From the NCBI RefSeq assembly GCF_000972845.2, contig NC_040012.1, positions 6,232,097-6,296,096 on the forward strand: a stretch of DNA of 64,000 bases. The letters are read 5' to 3'. Numbering within the stretch: the first letter of the stretch is position 1; every line of letters begins with the position of its first letter. This document shows, piece by piece, positions 1 to 12,200 of the stretch. Below the pieces are notes generated by a model. That model was not told where the DNA came from. It made no database searches and saw only the letters and a program-made list of their open reading frames with translations. Both the position numbers and the translations under genes were made by a program. This DNA comes from Larimichthys crocea (Eukaryota; Chordata; Actinopteri; Sciaenidae).

Positions 1-1182
1 TTGCCGTTTGTAGATGGATCGCAGCCGGTTGGTTGTCCAACACAGTTTAAGGGGTCCACAACCATCCCGAGTGATGTTCACCTGGAAGACACACACAGTC
101 TTCATGACACCGAGCACAAAGAGTCGACATTTCAACCATGGCTTATGGGGAGACAGCAAGTTTGATTTAAGAGCTAAGCAACCAATTTTACAGTTTACCA
201 GTTGGTTTCAGAGCGCCAAGGAGCCCTGTGCAAGGCGTGCTGTATAGATACCCAATGCATTATAATTGCCTTTGGGGAATTGTAGTTTCCGAGGTTTTCT
301 TTCTTGCGTTGACTCAAGATGCAAACCCGGCAAAAAATTTCTGCTTTGATTAACCAGTCGTGGCTGCTTTTGATTGAAGCTGGTTAGCCATTCACAGACG
401 GCTTGTTTGTCATTCCGGCCCCACTGAGATCCCACAACTTTTGCCAATTTTTAGATTAGCGCGAGGCGAAGAGGCAGGACTGCCAACATGTGGAAGCCAG
501 TGCCCACAGTTTTCAGTTTCAAATGGCTCTTCAGGGTCCATTTTCCAGTTAGAAATGGTGTGTTCTACAGGCGAACGTCTGTAATATTAAGTTCTCATTC
601 ACTTTAAGATGGGGGTTTAGGGAGAGTGACTCCAACTGGAGCCAGCCTGATGTGGCCGTTTGAGGAACTGCAGTTTTCAGCACTTTATGTTGACTTCATT
701 TCCACAGTCACGGAAATTGTGCTTGGTAGAAACTGAAAAGAAATACTGTCTAGAAATAATAGTGTTTGTTCTGCTTGTCCACTCTGGGTGGAAGATAGTA
801 GACATCTGAGATATAAAGTGTCACTCTAGGTAACAAAAAGCTAACGATTCATTTTTTTCAGCATGATTATAACACAAATAACAAAACCACAGTGCTGAGA
901 TTATATTCCATAAAAGCACACTGGACCTCTTAACAATAAATCACTGAAGCTGAAGACATAAAAACATGAGGTGGTTAAAACACTTTGAAAGCCAATCCTT
1001 AAACTAATCAAAGATACATATACATATGAGTTGAGGCACAAGGCTGAGTACAGCGGATTAAAGTGAAAGAAGAGCAAACCTTCTGTATTTATTGGAACAG
1101 GACAAATAGCGTGCCCTTGAACGCCTGACGCAAAAGTACCGGTCAGTGTTAGCAAAACAACAGATCAATCGTCCCTTCCTTC
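1..1182 (-). pseudogene. DOMON gene copy C, 5' part only, degraded
   Basis: The window opens inside a copy of DOMON exon 2 (1-81; acceptor on the minus strand just above 81), and its signal-peptide exon lies at about 1,080-1,175. Both match exons 2 and 1 of copies A and B. Single-base insertions and deletions break the frame in both, and the start codon present in A and B is lost: the plus strand reads ccttcct where A and B read ccttccatt. A non-coding first exon is recognisable by its donor at about 1,799. The remaining exons lie before base 1. It could be a real pseudogene or an intact gene spoiled by sequencing errors, since the whole 1-6,640 stretch shows the same indel pattern. It lacks the SINE that copies A and B carry upstream of exon 1. 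Confidence 0.7.
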
Positions 1183-2294
1183 CTGATAGGAGAGCACAGA
1201 AAAAAGATCAATGTTTAAATAAATATCTAAAAATCTGATTTAAAAAAAAGGTCAATTTGAGAGTTTTCTCTATTACCAATCACTAAACCTGAAGATGAAA
1301 TCTCTTCATAATATTAACATTAATAAGTAAAATCTGCAGGAATAACTGATTTAAACACTTTTAACAAAGGTCTAATTGTATTTCTACACGAAAAACCACA
1401 TTGGTTTAATAAAAACATATATAACTGATATTTTGAATTATTACACAAAGAGGATATAGTTTTTCAGTAGATTACAAAGTCTTATCTGTGAATAAATGTA
1501 AAAATAATGTATATAATAAATTTTTAACGTACAATCATTAAGTCATGAACAGATGATACCCTTAGATAGGCAGATTGAAAAACACTTTGTAATCACACTC
1601 ATAATTAGCACTGTTTTTTTCTTTAAATTAACTTCATATCATCATAATTAGAACAGTAAAACACTAAACTTAAAAACTTAAACCTCATTGAACTTTTCAA
1701 ATAATCAAATTAAATAATTAAATGAAGAAACACAAGTGATTCAATTTAACTATAAACATTTGTTTTGAAGTGTTTCCCTGTTTTATATCCGAGTCTTACC
1801 TGAGCTGTGAAAGTCAGTTCGTAGTTGAAGCGTGTGCCATCGTTCTCTGTCAGCTTCTTCTGTGAGCAAACAATCCCTTCAGTGATGAGTTTAAAATCTA
1901 CGAACATGCTGGACGGGGAAAGAGGGAGGTGATATAGCAATCATGAACGGGGTGTGGCCTTTGTAACGAGTCCCACCTGACCACATTAACCTGCCTGGAC
2001 GGTAATGTAATTCAAAACAGGTGACCGACCACATGAATCAAACAAGCGTAACTCAAACATTTGAAAGCAAGTTATTGTAGTTCCAAACTTTGGATATCAG
2101 CTTTGTTTGTACTAAATTTAATATTATATTCACAGACTCAAATATTCTCAAGTGGTTATCTTCGATTCAAGTATGGTCGACAACAACTCCACTATCTGGT
2201 ATAATTAGAGTTACTGCTTGTTTTTTTAAGCCACATTAGTGACTTCAGGTGATTCAGATGGGAGATTCACTCGTCACATCACACTCGTTGTTAC

Positions 2295-2560
2295 TCATAA
2301 ATAAGAAATCTCTAGAAGAATGTCATGAAGTCGTGCTGTGTTAAAGGAGTCAGCGTTGGGGATGAAGGACCTGTTGGTAGAGGCGACATTGGTGGGAGTA
2401 GCAGTCAGTTGCTGAAGGAGCTGTTTACGGCTCAAACAGGTGTCATGCAGGAGGGTGAGAGGAGTTTGGACTTCCTCTGGAGAGTCTATGGACAAAGCTG
2501 GACCAGCTAGTCAGATCTGCGCACACTCCAAGGACCTCAGTCAGTTGTAACTTCTCGAAG
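2295..2560 (-). repeat. LINE reverse-transcriptase C-terminal relic (copy C)
   Basis: On the minus strand the translation, although frameshifted, resembles the end of a fish LINE pol protein: a Ser/Asn-Arg-Leu-Leu stretch followed by RSFIP, ending in a block seen again at 19,174-19,450 and 39,595-39,870. The same family, from slightly further upstream in the protein, is found at 63,455-63,763. It is a truncated dead copy present in all three units, so the insertion predates the duplication. Confidence 0.55.
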
Positions 2561-3383
2561 GGGGACAAGTTGTGTTCTGGGTCTGATGTGTGTCGGTAAA
2601 ATGATGTAATAAACACCTCTAAACCTTAAAAGTGAATTCAATAGTACTAATAATCCTTTTTTCACGTAACCATTAGAAGAACTTATGACCGAATTTATGT
2701 CTGGTAAAAAAAAACAACCACACTCAGTTTTACAACACATGATGTAATGTGTCACCTGTAAAAATAATTGTTGAGGACACAAACAATATTCCTGGTTGGC
2801 TGTGTAACATTGTGATCATTCCTTGGAATCAATTGCCCATGGGTTGTTTTTTTTGTTTGTTTTTTTTTTGAACGGAAGTTGTGTGGCGTTTTCTCAGAAG
2901 TTGTAGGCTGGTGAACTCAACTGTACGTCCCAAACTTATTAAATAAACCAAAAGAGCAGCGAGTGTCACCAGTCTATATTCTAGACAGATCTAAGTTGAT
3001 GCACTTTATTTTTTAGAGCACATAAACACATAATAATTTGTTTTATTTTCACTCATCCTAACCCTGCGAGGCCTGCCATAAAACACTATGTTCAACCCTG
3101 TGGAACTACTCTGGACTCCCCTGAGGCCCAAATTTCTTTTGTTGCCACTTTTCTTTGAAGGCAAGACGAAACTCTGAAGGATTCATTTCCCGAAAAGAAT
3201 TTTTACGTACAAGACAGAAGCATGCTATTTTTCTGTTTGGGAAAAGCAAACCGGTAGTTATTTCTGGTAAATAGAATCGTACCCCAAATAACATTTGCAT
3301 TTATGAGAATCGAGTTGCGTCTGACCATCAGGCTAACACTGACTAAATTAACCATATATCCCTAAGATACCATATATTATATG

Positions 3384-3386
<3 letters not shown>

Positions 3387-3445
<59 letters not shown>
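3387..3445. repeat. TA dinucleotide microsatellite
   Basis: About 59 bases of uninterrupted TA/AT repeat. Unit B has an AC tract followed by a TA tract at the collinear place (40,738-40,792), so this microsatellite differs in composition between copies. Confidence 0.95.
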
Positions 3446-3446
<1 letters not shown>

Positions 3447-6400
3447 TATATACATCATCTAGTACACACTCAAAACAGCGTGGCACTGATGGTAGTATAG
3501 TACAGTACATGACGTACTAGAGTATCCTGGAAGTTTAACAAAAGTAGTTTTTTATTCAGGATGTTCTTGAGTAACAGCTGCTTCAATATAAAATAAGAGG
3601 TTGTTTCTACGCAGATTTAATTTGTGGAAAGTACAATCTCTTATCAAAATGAGACAATCTTTAAAATGTACCAACAGTTACCAAGAAGGAGTTGCCCACA
3701 TTTGGTGTTTGTCACGATCCAGGGATGAGACAAAAAGCAGACCGAGCGTCATTCGTTAATAACTCGATTTAACCCGTCTGATGCGTTTTTTTTTGGTCCT
3801 TTAAAATAAAGTTAAAGAGCCCAGTGTCAGATTTTTAAGGAGCTCTATTTACAGACATAAACACTTAAAGATATTAATGATTTTATTTGTGTTCACCAAC
3901 CTGTGTTTCTAGCCCAAACAAGTCCAAACATGAAACAGAGGTTTATCTTTTTCACGCGGACGTAGCAGGAACGTCGGTTTCATTCGATCACACCTACGCC
4001 TTGGATGCCCACTAAGTTTAATGTGTTCGTGCTGCCGCTACTCGATCTGTTTTATGGGTGATTATTTAGTTTTATGAAAGACTCATTTAATGGAATGGTC
4101 CAACGTGAATATGCAATATGGGGGTATGCACGAAGACTCATCAAGTTGATCTTTGCCCTGTGCATGGTTGTGGTTTGCTGTTATAATTATAATGATGTCT
4201 GTGCTGAACATATTTCAACCACGCTTGGATGGATTGAACATTTCCACAGTGCCCCGAGGATTGCAACAGTTTTTACATTTATAGATTTAAAGGTCCCTGT
4301 GTCAGAGTTTGGGGCATCTAATATTCATAAATGTGTTTATTTATTAGTGTATGAATCACCGAAATATATGAATTGTATTGTTTTTTTATATCTCCACAGA
4401 GTCCGCCTCATATAGACATATACCACAAATTGTTGATTTTCTCTGTAAGTGTGTATTGTAAATGTGGCATACATTTCCATGAAAACACCTGACAGTTTTT
4501 AGCCAGGCTTCTTGAGCTGAGTCAGCATCAACTTGAGACACTGTTCTTTCTTGTGATATAACTCCTACAGACACTCTCCTCCTTGCCTCTCTACTCAGAA
4601 CATTGTCTTCACAGGTGACTAATAAACCCAGAGTTGAAGCAGCAGCAAAAGAAAACACAACGACAGGTGGAAAACCTTTCTGAAGCCCAATTTCCTCGTT
4701 CGCTGGCCATTTTATCTTTTAAACTGAGATGTGAATGTGCAAAACACCTCCTCAAAAGGAAGTCAAAATATTACACGTCGTCACACTCTTATACTAGTGT
4801 GTTGTTTCACATTCAGAGCGTCAGAAAAATATAATAAATGAAACTTCAACTAGGTTGAGTCGCGCCTAAAATATTAATATAAGTAGTACTCAGCATCCCT
4901 TTGGATAACACAGAGTCATAAACTTACACAGGGAAATACTTGTTAGTCTGTTTTATAACTTATTAACTTCACCTCGCTCCTCGAACTGTTTTAAATGAGA
5001 AATTGATCCAGTTTTGATCTCACACACACACTCCTCGGGTATCACTGACTTTTCCACTAGTACTCCTCGAACTTCAGGTCAACCAATCAGGCAGCGCCAC
5101 CCAACGTTGAACTGAGTAGAGTCTTATTCTAACAAGAGTCAAATAAAAATCAAATCTTAAAATCAGAAGCAAGGTCTGAAAATCCAACCTTTAGAACAGG
5201 AAGTTTATTTTTACCTTTATGGATTAGAGCTTTTATGCGTTATTAGTTAAACTTTTTTCATGTTTGAAAGCTCCCAAAGTATTCAGATCCTTCAATCACT
5301 CAGGTAAAAGTTACTAATACAACACAGAAGTCTGATACCCATGCTGTAGAAGAAAGTTACTGCAGGTTTGTTAAGATCATCATAAATTGCATTAATTAAG
5401 TATTAAAAGATACCATGGAAGCACTTAATGTTACATCATGCAGACTGTTATACTTCTATATTCCAGTATTTTGACTCGTTGTTGTTGATATAAAAATCAG
5501 GATTTGTGGATTGTTTGTTGATGTGAACTCATTTGTTTATCAAAATCAAAGAAGAAAAAGAAAAATCCGAGTCGAAGTCAGAGAAAAAAAAAAAAGAGTG
5601 CAGCAGTTTTGATGTTTTCGGGTAGAACTATTAATATATTGATCAATACATACCCAGCACCGTACAAAATATTTACCCCCGTATAAAATACACAACATAT
5701 TAAAAAACAGACACCCAGACAGAGTGAAACAGGTCAGGGTTACCTGAGGTAAACACATACACACACACACACACCCACACACATACACAACAACAACAAC
5801 AACAACACAATGTACAATTAAGAACAAAAATGTATTTTTGTGTAGTTATTTTAAACCCTGACACACCAGAAATATAAAAACAGACACGAGTAAATACAAA
5901 ACATGAAACATTATTTAAAGGTTTATCACACTCCGTTAGATCATATTATGATAATGAATTATTATACTTAGAACATCTAGCAGCCCTCTCCTCTGTATGT
6001 TTACATGCCTTGTGGGGTGACAGGAAGCATCATCCTTCCTGTGATCAACATGGCTGTGAAGAGATTCCTAATTGTCCTATTATATCTTCGTCACTCGTTG
6101 TCTTCGGCGTACACTCAGCTCTGACACTAAGTCAGCTGCAGACTGCGACCCTGCTGTGATCATGTGACAAGAAATCGGATGCATTGACGATGTTTCGTTT
6201 GTAAATCTGTCGGGTCGAGCCAGCTTAATCACACCGAGTCGGACTCACACAGACTTTTGACTTCGAAACAAAGGCAACCGCAACGGACTGACTGATTATA
6301 ATACGACTCGCCCTGGCATTAGATGTAATAATCTTATCAGTCTTTCGGTTTGACAAGTCAAATATCTGCGTTTGATCAATATTTTCAGTACCACACGGAG

Positions 6401-6640
6401 ACATCACACACGTGTTTTTGATCCTGCTAAATGAAACTTCTGAACCTTCTTTCAGGATTGTAATTAGTGTTTCATTATTGTTTAGCGATCACTGAGTACG
6501 AGAATCTTGTGTTTTTTGTTGCCCTGAGCAGACAAACCAAGCGTCTATCTAGTCTGTCTCTCGTTTCTGTGAGACTCCTCTTTGACCTGGACTCTCTCCT
6601 CTGCGGCCCCACTCTCTCCCGAAGTTGCTCCCTCCTCTCC

Positions 6641-7981
6641 TCAGTTTGTGACTCGATGCGACTCCTTCCTCACGTCACCTCTTCCGTGATCCTCCCTCGT
6701 CACCTGCCTCACCTCCTTGCTTTCTCTCGCCTCAGCTCTCCAGTCCTTCACTCCCCTCTCCTCCGTCCTGTCACTGTGTCGGCTGCTGCCTCTTTCTTTA
6801 TCCCTCGCTTCGTGTCTGCTCCCTCTTTCGCTCCTGTGGTGTCCATCTTTGTCGCTCCTGCTGCTGCTGTGCCTCCTCGTACTCCCACCTTCAGCATCTT
6901 TCTGTTTATTCGTGACTCTTTCGTCCTCTCTGCCGCTCTTACTCCTCTCGCTCTCTCTCTCCGTCTTCGCCCGCTCACTGTAAGCTTTCCCGCTCTGCTC
7001 CTCACGCTTTGACTCGCCTGATCTCCTCTTCGTTTCCTCTCTTTCCTTCTCGTCTGTCTTTTTATTCGTACCGTTGTCTTCTTTTGCGTCTTGCCTGCTC
7101 TCGTATTTTTCTTTTCCGGCTGTGAGTCGGTTCTCGGCTTCTTTGTCCTTCTTCTTTTCTTTCTGAGATTGTTCTTCTGAAACTTCTTTTTCCACTTTGA
7201 CCGCCTCTTTCTCCTCATCAGAAATCTTCTCTAATTTTGACTCAGACTTGCTCTTTTCCTCACCTTTTCCCTCTTTCTTATCATCCTGTTCCTCCTCCTG
7301 CTCCTTCTTCTTCTTCTCCTCCTCCTCCTTATTTTTCTCTTCCTCCTTCTTCTTCTCTGTCTCCTCCTTCTCCTTTTTCTCCTTCTTACTTTTAATTTTT
7401 TCCTGCTCCATCTCTTTATTCTTCTTCTGCTCCTCCTCCTCCTCGCGCTTCTTGTCCAGTTTCTCCTCCATCAGGTCCAGTTCCTGCTCCAGCTCGGCCA
7501 GCTTCTTCGGATCCGACTCCAAATCGTCGTCGTCGACTTCCACCTCCACCTCCTCGATCTCCTCGAATTCCTCCACCTCGATGCCATCCATCGTTTTCTG
7601 CAGCTGCGTCTTCACCTTGTTCAGCTCCAGGAGGCCGTCCTGCAGTTCTTTGCAGACGTCCCGGATCTTGGTGGCGAACTTAGTTTTGGCGCCCTTGCGG
7701 AGCTCGTGGGAGTCTTTGGCGAGGAAGAAAACATCCAGAGCGAGGAAGAGCGCTGACATCACCCCGGTGGTGACGCTGATGGCCTGGGCGGCTTTGGCGG
7801 CGCCGCCTGCAGCTCCTAAAACCTGAACGGTGCTGATGAGCTTGTCGGTGTTGATCATCAGGGCTTTCCCGGCACGGCCGCCCTCCTTCATCACGTGTTT
7901 TAAGTTGTGGTTTAAAGCCTTTTTGGCGGCGCTCTCTGAGTATTTTTCAAAGTCCCACTCCTGCAGGGTGTCCATACCAGC
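6641..7981 (-). CDS. ApoL copy C, last exon: ApoL C-terminal part and E/K-rich tail
   Basis: The exon opens with AGMDTLQEWDF after a TAG acceptor and begins with an amphipathic stretch. A small-residue hydrophobic helix follows (LGAAGGAAKAAQ, then VMSALFLALDVFFLA), then a coiled-coil-like segment. After that comes an acidic block of E, V and D, and finally several hundred residues dominated by E, K, R, S and Q. It is nearly identical to 45,266-46,606. The frame ends in a premature stop shortly after the point where the sequence enters the noisy region, so roughly 96 residues of the unit B tail are absent. Antisense Ser-rich and Leu-rich ORFs over the same bases are shadows of the GAG/AAG codons. 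Confidence 0.75.
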   Translation of the reverse strand, partial: AGMDTLQEWDFEKYSESAAKKALNHNLKHVMKEGGRAGKALMINTDKLISTVQVLGAAGGAAKAAQAISVTTGVMSALFLALDVFFLAKDSHELRKGAKTKFATKIRDVCKELQDGLLELNKVKTQLQKTMDGIEVEEFEEIEEVEVEVDDDDLESDPKKLAELEQELDLMEEKLDKKREEEEEQKKNKEMEQEKIKSKKEKKEKEETEKKKEEEKNKEEEEKKKKEQEEEQDDKKEGKGEEKSKSESKLEKISDEEKEAVKVEKEVSEEQSQKEKKKDKEAENRLTAGKEKYESRQDAKEDNGTNKKTDEKEREETKRRSGESKREEQSGKAYSERAKTERESERSKSGREDERVTNKQKDAEGGSTRRHSSSRSDKDGHHRSERGSRHEARDKERGSSRHSDRTEERGVKDWRAEARESKEVRQVTREDHGRGDVRKESHRVTN

Positions 7982-8228
7982 CTACGAGGGTCACAGAGAA
8001 ACAACAGAGTCAGCACTGACAGATCTTTTAGATTAATTAATCTATCTTTTAGATCATTTACATTTAATTCCTGGTTTTATAACACTCTTTCTTACCATAA
8101 ATGAAGTTTAATTTAAAAAAACAAACCTGCGTATGAAATATATTAAAATATTCTGATGTTATTCTGTCATGTTTGTTGTATTATTTTAGTCGACGAGAAA
8201 CTGTATCACTGCAACAATTAAGCAATAT

Positions 8229-8297
8229 GAGGTGTGCTTTAATGTCATTATTGGCACGACAGTAGTGAGTGCCAATATTGACATTAAAGCACACCCT
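8229..8297. repeat. Palindromic hairpin element, copy 1
   Basis: A near-perfect inverted repeat: GGTGTGCTTTAATGTC at the left and its complement at the right, each arm about 27 bases and enclosing TTGGCAC/GTGCCAA, with a loop of about 11 bases. It sits in the intron between the last two exons of the ApoL copy. Copies occur at 46,854-46,920 (same intron, unit B) and 22,123-22,184 (unit A remnant). Confidence 0.8.
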
Positions 8298-8819
8298 TGA
8301 ATGTAATATATTGAGATTATACAACAATTAAACATCTTAAATAAAATATAGATCCAAAATGTTTGTTTTGGGGCAATTTGTTCTCAAAATTAACATTTTT
8401 TTCTTCCCTTAGTATCTCCATTTCCAAGGAGATACATTTCTACTACATATTTTCTAAATGTTGACCAATCAGATTGCTTGGTTGTTGTACCGGTTTAGGT
8501 TGGATTACATGTCAAATAGTCGTGTCAGAGTCTGATCTAACATTTCCTTCCTTACATTGCCTTCATGTAATAAAAATAGCTTTAATGTTAGTTACTTTAC
8601 CTGTTTTACCTGTCACAAGCTGTTTCCCACTACAGGGACACAACCCTATTATTACTTACTTCTGTATTGTCAATGATAACTGAGCTCTGAACTCTGAGAA
8701 GAGGTTATAGCCTGATAAATACTGGATTTCTGAAGCCGATTTGAAGCTCTAGCTGCACAGTTTTTGTGTCTGGACCTGCGACACATCTGCAAACAGCTGT
8801 ATGAGGTTCATCTCCTCAC

Positions 8820-9234
8820 CTGCACGAACTCCAGACACTCTCTGATGTCTTTGATCTCCTCCTGGTAGCCCTGGATCATCTTCTCCAGCTTCTTTCGGTC
8901 CATGCTGGAGTGAACTGTGTCTGTGATATTGGCCGTCGCTGAGGTGATGCTGCCCGCCGTCGCCACGCCGATGCCCACCGCAGTGACGATGATAGAGGCA
9001 CCGAAGGTGAAAGGCGCCAGGATGAGGCCTGTGATCGTTGCCACGCTGCCCGCGACGCTGGCCACTCCTCCGCCCACGGCGGCCTTCACGGTTTTCTTGT
9101 GGAACTGATCAGCAGCGTCGGCCAGAGCCAAAAGCTCCAGGATGCGGTGCTGTAAGGACGCCCCCCGCTGGTTAAAAAGACGCACGAACAGACGTGCAGC
9201 CATGTAGACACGATCAGCTGCCTGCTCCATCGCC
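8820..9234 (-). CDS. ApoL copy C, core ApoL domain exon
   Basis: This 415-nt exon carries the conserved apolipoprotein L core: a helix with LELLALADAADQFHKKTVK, then a glycine/alanine-rich membrane hairpin containing TGLILAPFTFGAS, then a charged helix ending in IRECLEFVQ. The true start is at the acceptor above 9,234; the open frame runs on into the intron but that part is not coding. The encoded segment is the same as that of 47,441-47,855. Confidence 0.85.
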
Positions 9235-12200
9235 CTGCAGAGACAGATGTAAAGGACTAAAAAGTGTCTCTGGTACAATATAATTAATCTGACTTTTTAA
9301 AAGGTGTTTTTTGGAGAATTCAAGGCTGTTTTAAGACTTTTCAAGACCTGCAGAAATCAAATGGAAATAAAACAATAACTCTGTCCTAAATAAATGTTTT
9401 CTGGGTAATTATGAATGAAGTTCTTAAAGAAAGTCACTCACATCTGCTCATCATCCTCCTGGAAATTGGACATCTCGTTCCACTCAGCCCAGCCTGGAAA
9501 ACAGCAGCAGCAGCAGCAGCAATACATGAATAAATCAATAAATCAATGCATGTGTAAAAAGTCCAAACAGATTAAAACGTGAAGAGACAAAAACAAACCT
9601 TTGACTGTGTTCCACCACTCAATCAACTCATCAGTTTCCTGAGAAAAAAAAAAAAGACTTTTGTCAATGAAAAGGCGGCCGACAGCATCTGTGACAGATC
9701 TGTAGAGAAACATTAAAACACACGAACACTGGCGAGGCTCTGACGTCTAACCTGTTCGGGTCAGATAAAACAAAAACACGGTGCTTTAGCATCGGTTAGA
9801 GACCGAGAGCTGTCGACTGAAACATCTCGGACGGGACTGTTTAAAAAAGAGCATCGCGATCCACCTCCGACTCTCGAGACGCTGGTGCGGTTCATTTGAG
9901 GTGTTAAAGAAAATATTATATATAATATACAATATTGCTGTACAAGACGCTCCTGTTTCATCCTGTTTACCCGTGAGGTACTAAATAATAACATGTAGCC
10001 GATCTGCAGTATGATGAATGAGATATTTCTATTATAAATCATAAATTTAAACACAATATGGACATAAGAAGCATCAAAGTGCTGTCACTGGCTGTAATGT
10101 GACTTCTCAGATTAAATGAATCAGTCTACAGGTGTGAACGTGTTTCTAAATCACACCTGTTCAGACTCCAGACGGGTTTCTTCAGTCGGGTAAGCGGCCA
10201 TCTCCACAAGCTGGACCTCGACTGAGCTCTCCTGAGAAAACAAACACGAAAACACAAAGTTAATATCGGAGTGAGGTTCATTAGTAAATTAAAGTGTCTA
10301 ATAAAACATGATATGATGTTATGTATGTAAAAATATTTAAATGCTATACACTGTTAAAGATCTTCATTATGTCAGCTGCGCTTTGAAAAGATACACAGCT
10401 GCATGAAATGTAATATTTGCTTCACTAAAATGTTTGTTATCTATTGATTAATATGATCTTGTTAACCTGTGCTGGGTTCAGGTCCTGCAGCTCAACGACT
10501 TCTTCGACAATCGGCATCTTGTCTGAACTCTGCGGAGGAAAAAATAATGATCAAGTCAGCATTGAACTCATCTGAGCAACATAAACACAGATTATTAATA
10601 ATAAGAGAAGAAAAGACAAGAAAAGGAAATGTGAGTCAAGAAGAGGACGAGACATGCATCTGTAAAAACACTGCAAATAATCTGGATTTTTTATAACTTA
10701 TCATTTTTAACATGCCTTTTAATCAATCAAACATAATATAAAAATGTTCAGCATGTCGATATCTGCATCCGGTTTCAGATATTATTCTCTGTATTGATGT
10801 AGAACAGGAACAAGGTGCAAAAAAACAAGCAAGATCTGAACAAACCTGAGCACCGAGCTTCGGCATTTTGGGAAGAGTTGTCTTGACTCTGAACGAGACG
10901 ACCTGAGAAACAAAACAGATTTTATCGACGATGAAAGAACTTCAGCATCGAAGCTGAAGAAGAAAAACAGCCATTTTTTACTGTCATGTGTGGATACAGA
11001 AAGTAACGACGACTCACTCGTCTTTTCTTCTTGATGGTTCTCCTGCGTCTCAGCCCGCCTCCCACCGGCGGCTCCATGTCTTCACTGTCCTGCAAAACAA
11101 AGAGGGAGAGATGACAGCTGTTAACTTTTTGTATTTATACATAATGGTAGTATAATAAATGTTATGTGACCGCAGAGACAGCAAAGATTCAAATCAGATC
11201 ACTAAACATGTTTTTATATTCAGAGCAGCTTCAGCTGCTTCACTGACGATCTCTAATATACAGATCAGAAATCAATCTACATTTTCTATGACTACTTGTT
11301 TGGTTGCTAAACACACTTCATCCATCTCAGTGGCAAAACAAGCAAAAACACAAAATAACAAGAAACAAATGATCAAACAATAAAAGTCAGAAAGCAAAAA
11401 AAAAACCTAGGAAAAAAAAGAGTGAAAAAAATAAAACAAATTAACAAATAAATCAGATTTAAAGGATTAATACGTAGCGACATCTAGTGGTTAAAAATCG
11501 GGACTGCAGTGAAAACTCAAAACACTAGAGAGTCGCCAGCAGGCTGTTACAGTCCCACTGTTTACTGATGATGATTATGTGACGTGATTTTGATACTTGA
11601 ACTCAAAGACTTTATAGCTTTGTGTCTTTGGAAACTTTATGACAGAAAAAAATTGGTGGATTTATACGTGGAAAAGTCACCACAATGGTGCACTCTGTCC
11701 CAGAAAACAACCTCTGCCTCCTGCAGTGAGAGGCTGGATCTGAAAGTAGTCGACCTCGTTAACATCGTACCTCGACAGTTTTGGGCGTCCTCCTGAAAAT
11801 TCCAGCAAACCCTCCTTTTTTCTCCTGTTGAAAGAATAAAACATGAAGCATCATGTCGAGTCACAAACAGATGAGCAGAAATGTAACACACTCGATGAGA
11901 CTCACCTTTGAGGCGCCTGCAGCTTCAACAAGGTTTTCGGTACTGTTCTCCACAGCGAAATAATCCTTTAAAACAAAAACATGAACTCACTTTTAAATAA
12001 TTAAGTTATCGCTGAAGTCGTTGGGGAACAACAACGAAGCTTAACACAGGGACCAAAAACCTACTCAGATATTTAAAAATACACACTGAAGCTTTGATAT
12101 TTAAAGTCCTTTATAATGTTTGCCTCAATGCTTGAAGAAAGAGTCAGGGAGAAAGTTTGGCTTGGATTAAATATTAAAAATATCACTAGACTTGTAAGCA

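Larger units (their letters stand above)
1183..6640. other. Spacer between DOMON copy C and ApoL copy C
   Basis: No supported host gene. This stretch is collinear with 17,830-22,110 (A) and 38,260-44,590 (B) but is peppered with one-base indels. Recognisable contents are the 5'-UTR exon of DOMON copy C ending at about 1,800, a LINE reverse-transcriptase tail relic on the minus strand at about 2,295-2,560, a TA microsatellite at 3,387-3,445 and a CA/CAA-rich tract at 5,755-5,810. Near 6,540 the sequence jumps by several hundred bases relative to unit B, removing the end of the ApoL-like reading frame and its 3' flank. Short ORFs here are not conserved in frame between copies and I do not regard them as genes. 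Confidence 0.6.

Noticed and set aside
6748..7218. 156-residue Arg/Lys-rich ORF on the minus strand in a second frame (twin at 45,373-45,843)
   Set aside because: An out-of-frame reading of the same GA-rich exon; the ApoL frame is the one that continues through splice sites.
7197..7826. 209-residue Ser/Phe-rich ORF on the plus strand (and its twin at 45,822-46,451)
   Set aside because: It is the exact antisense of the E/K-rich ApoL tail; poly-Ser comes from reverse-complemented GAG/GAA codons. No splice or start context supports it.
8808..9278. Independent 156-residue gene starting MYQRHFLVLYICLCR
   Set aside because: The first residues are intron read-through; the acceptor at 9,235-9,236 and the match to other exons show it is ApoL exon 48.
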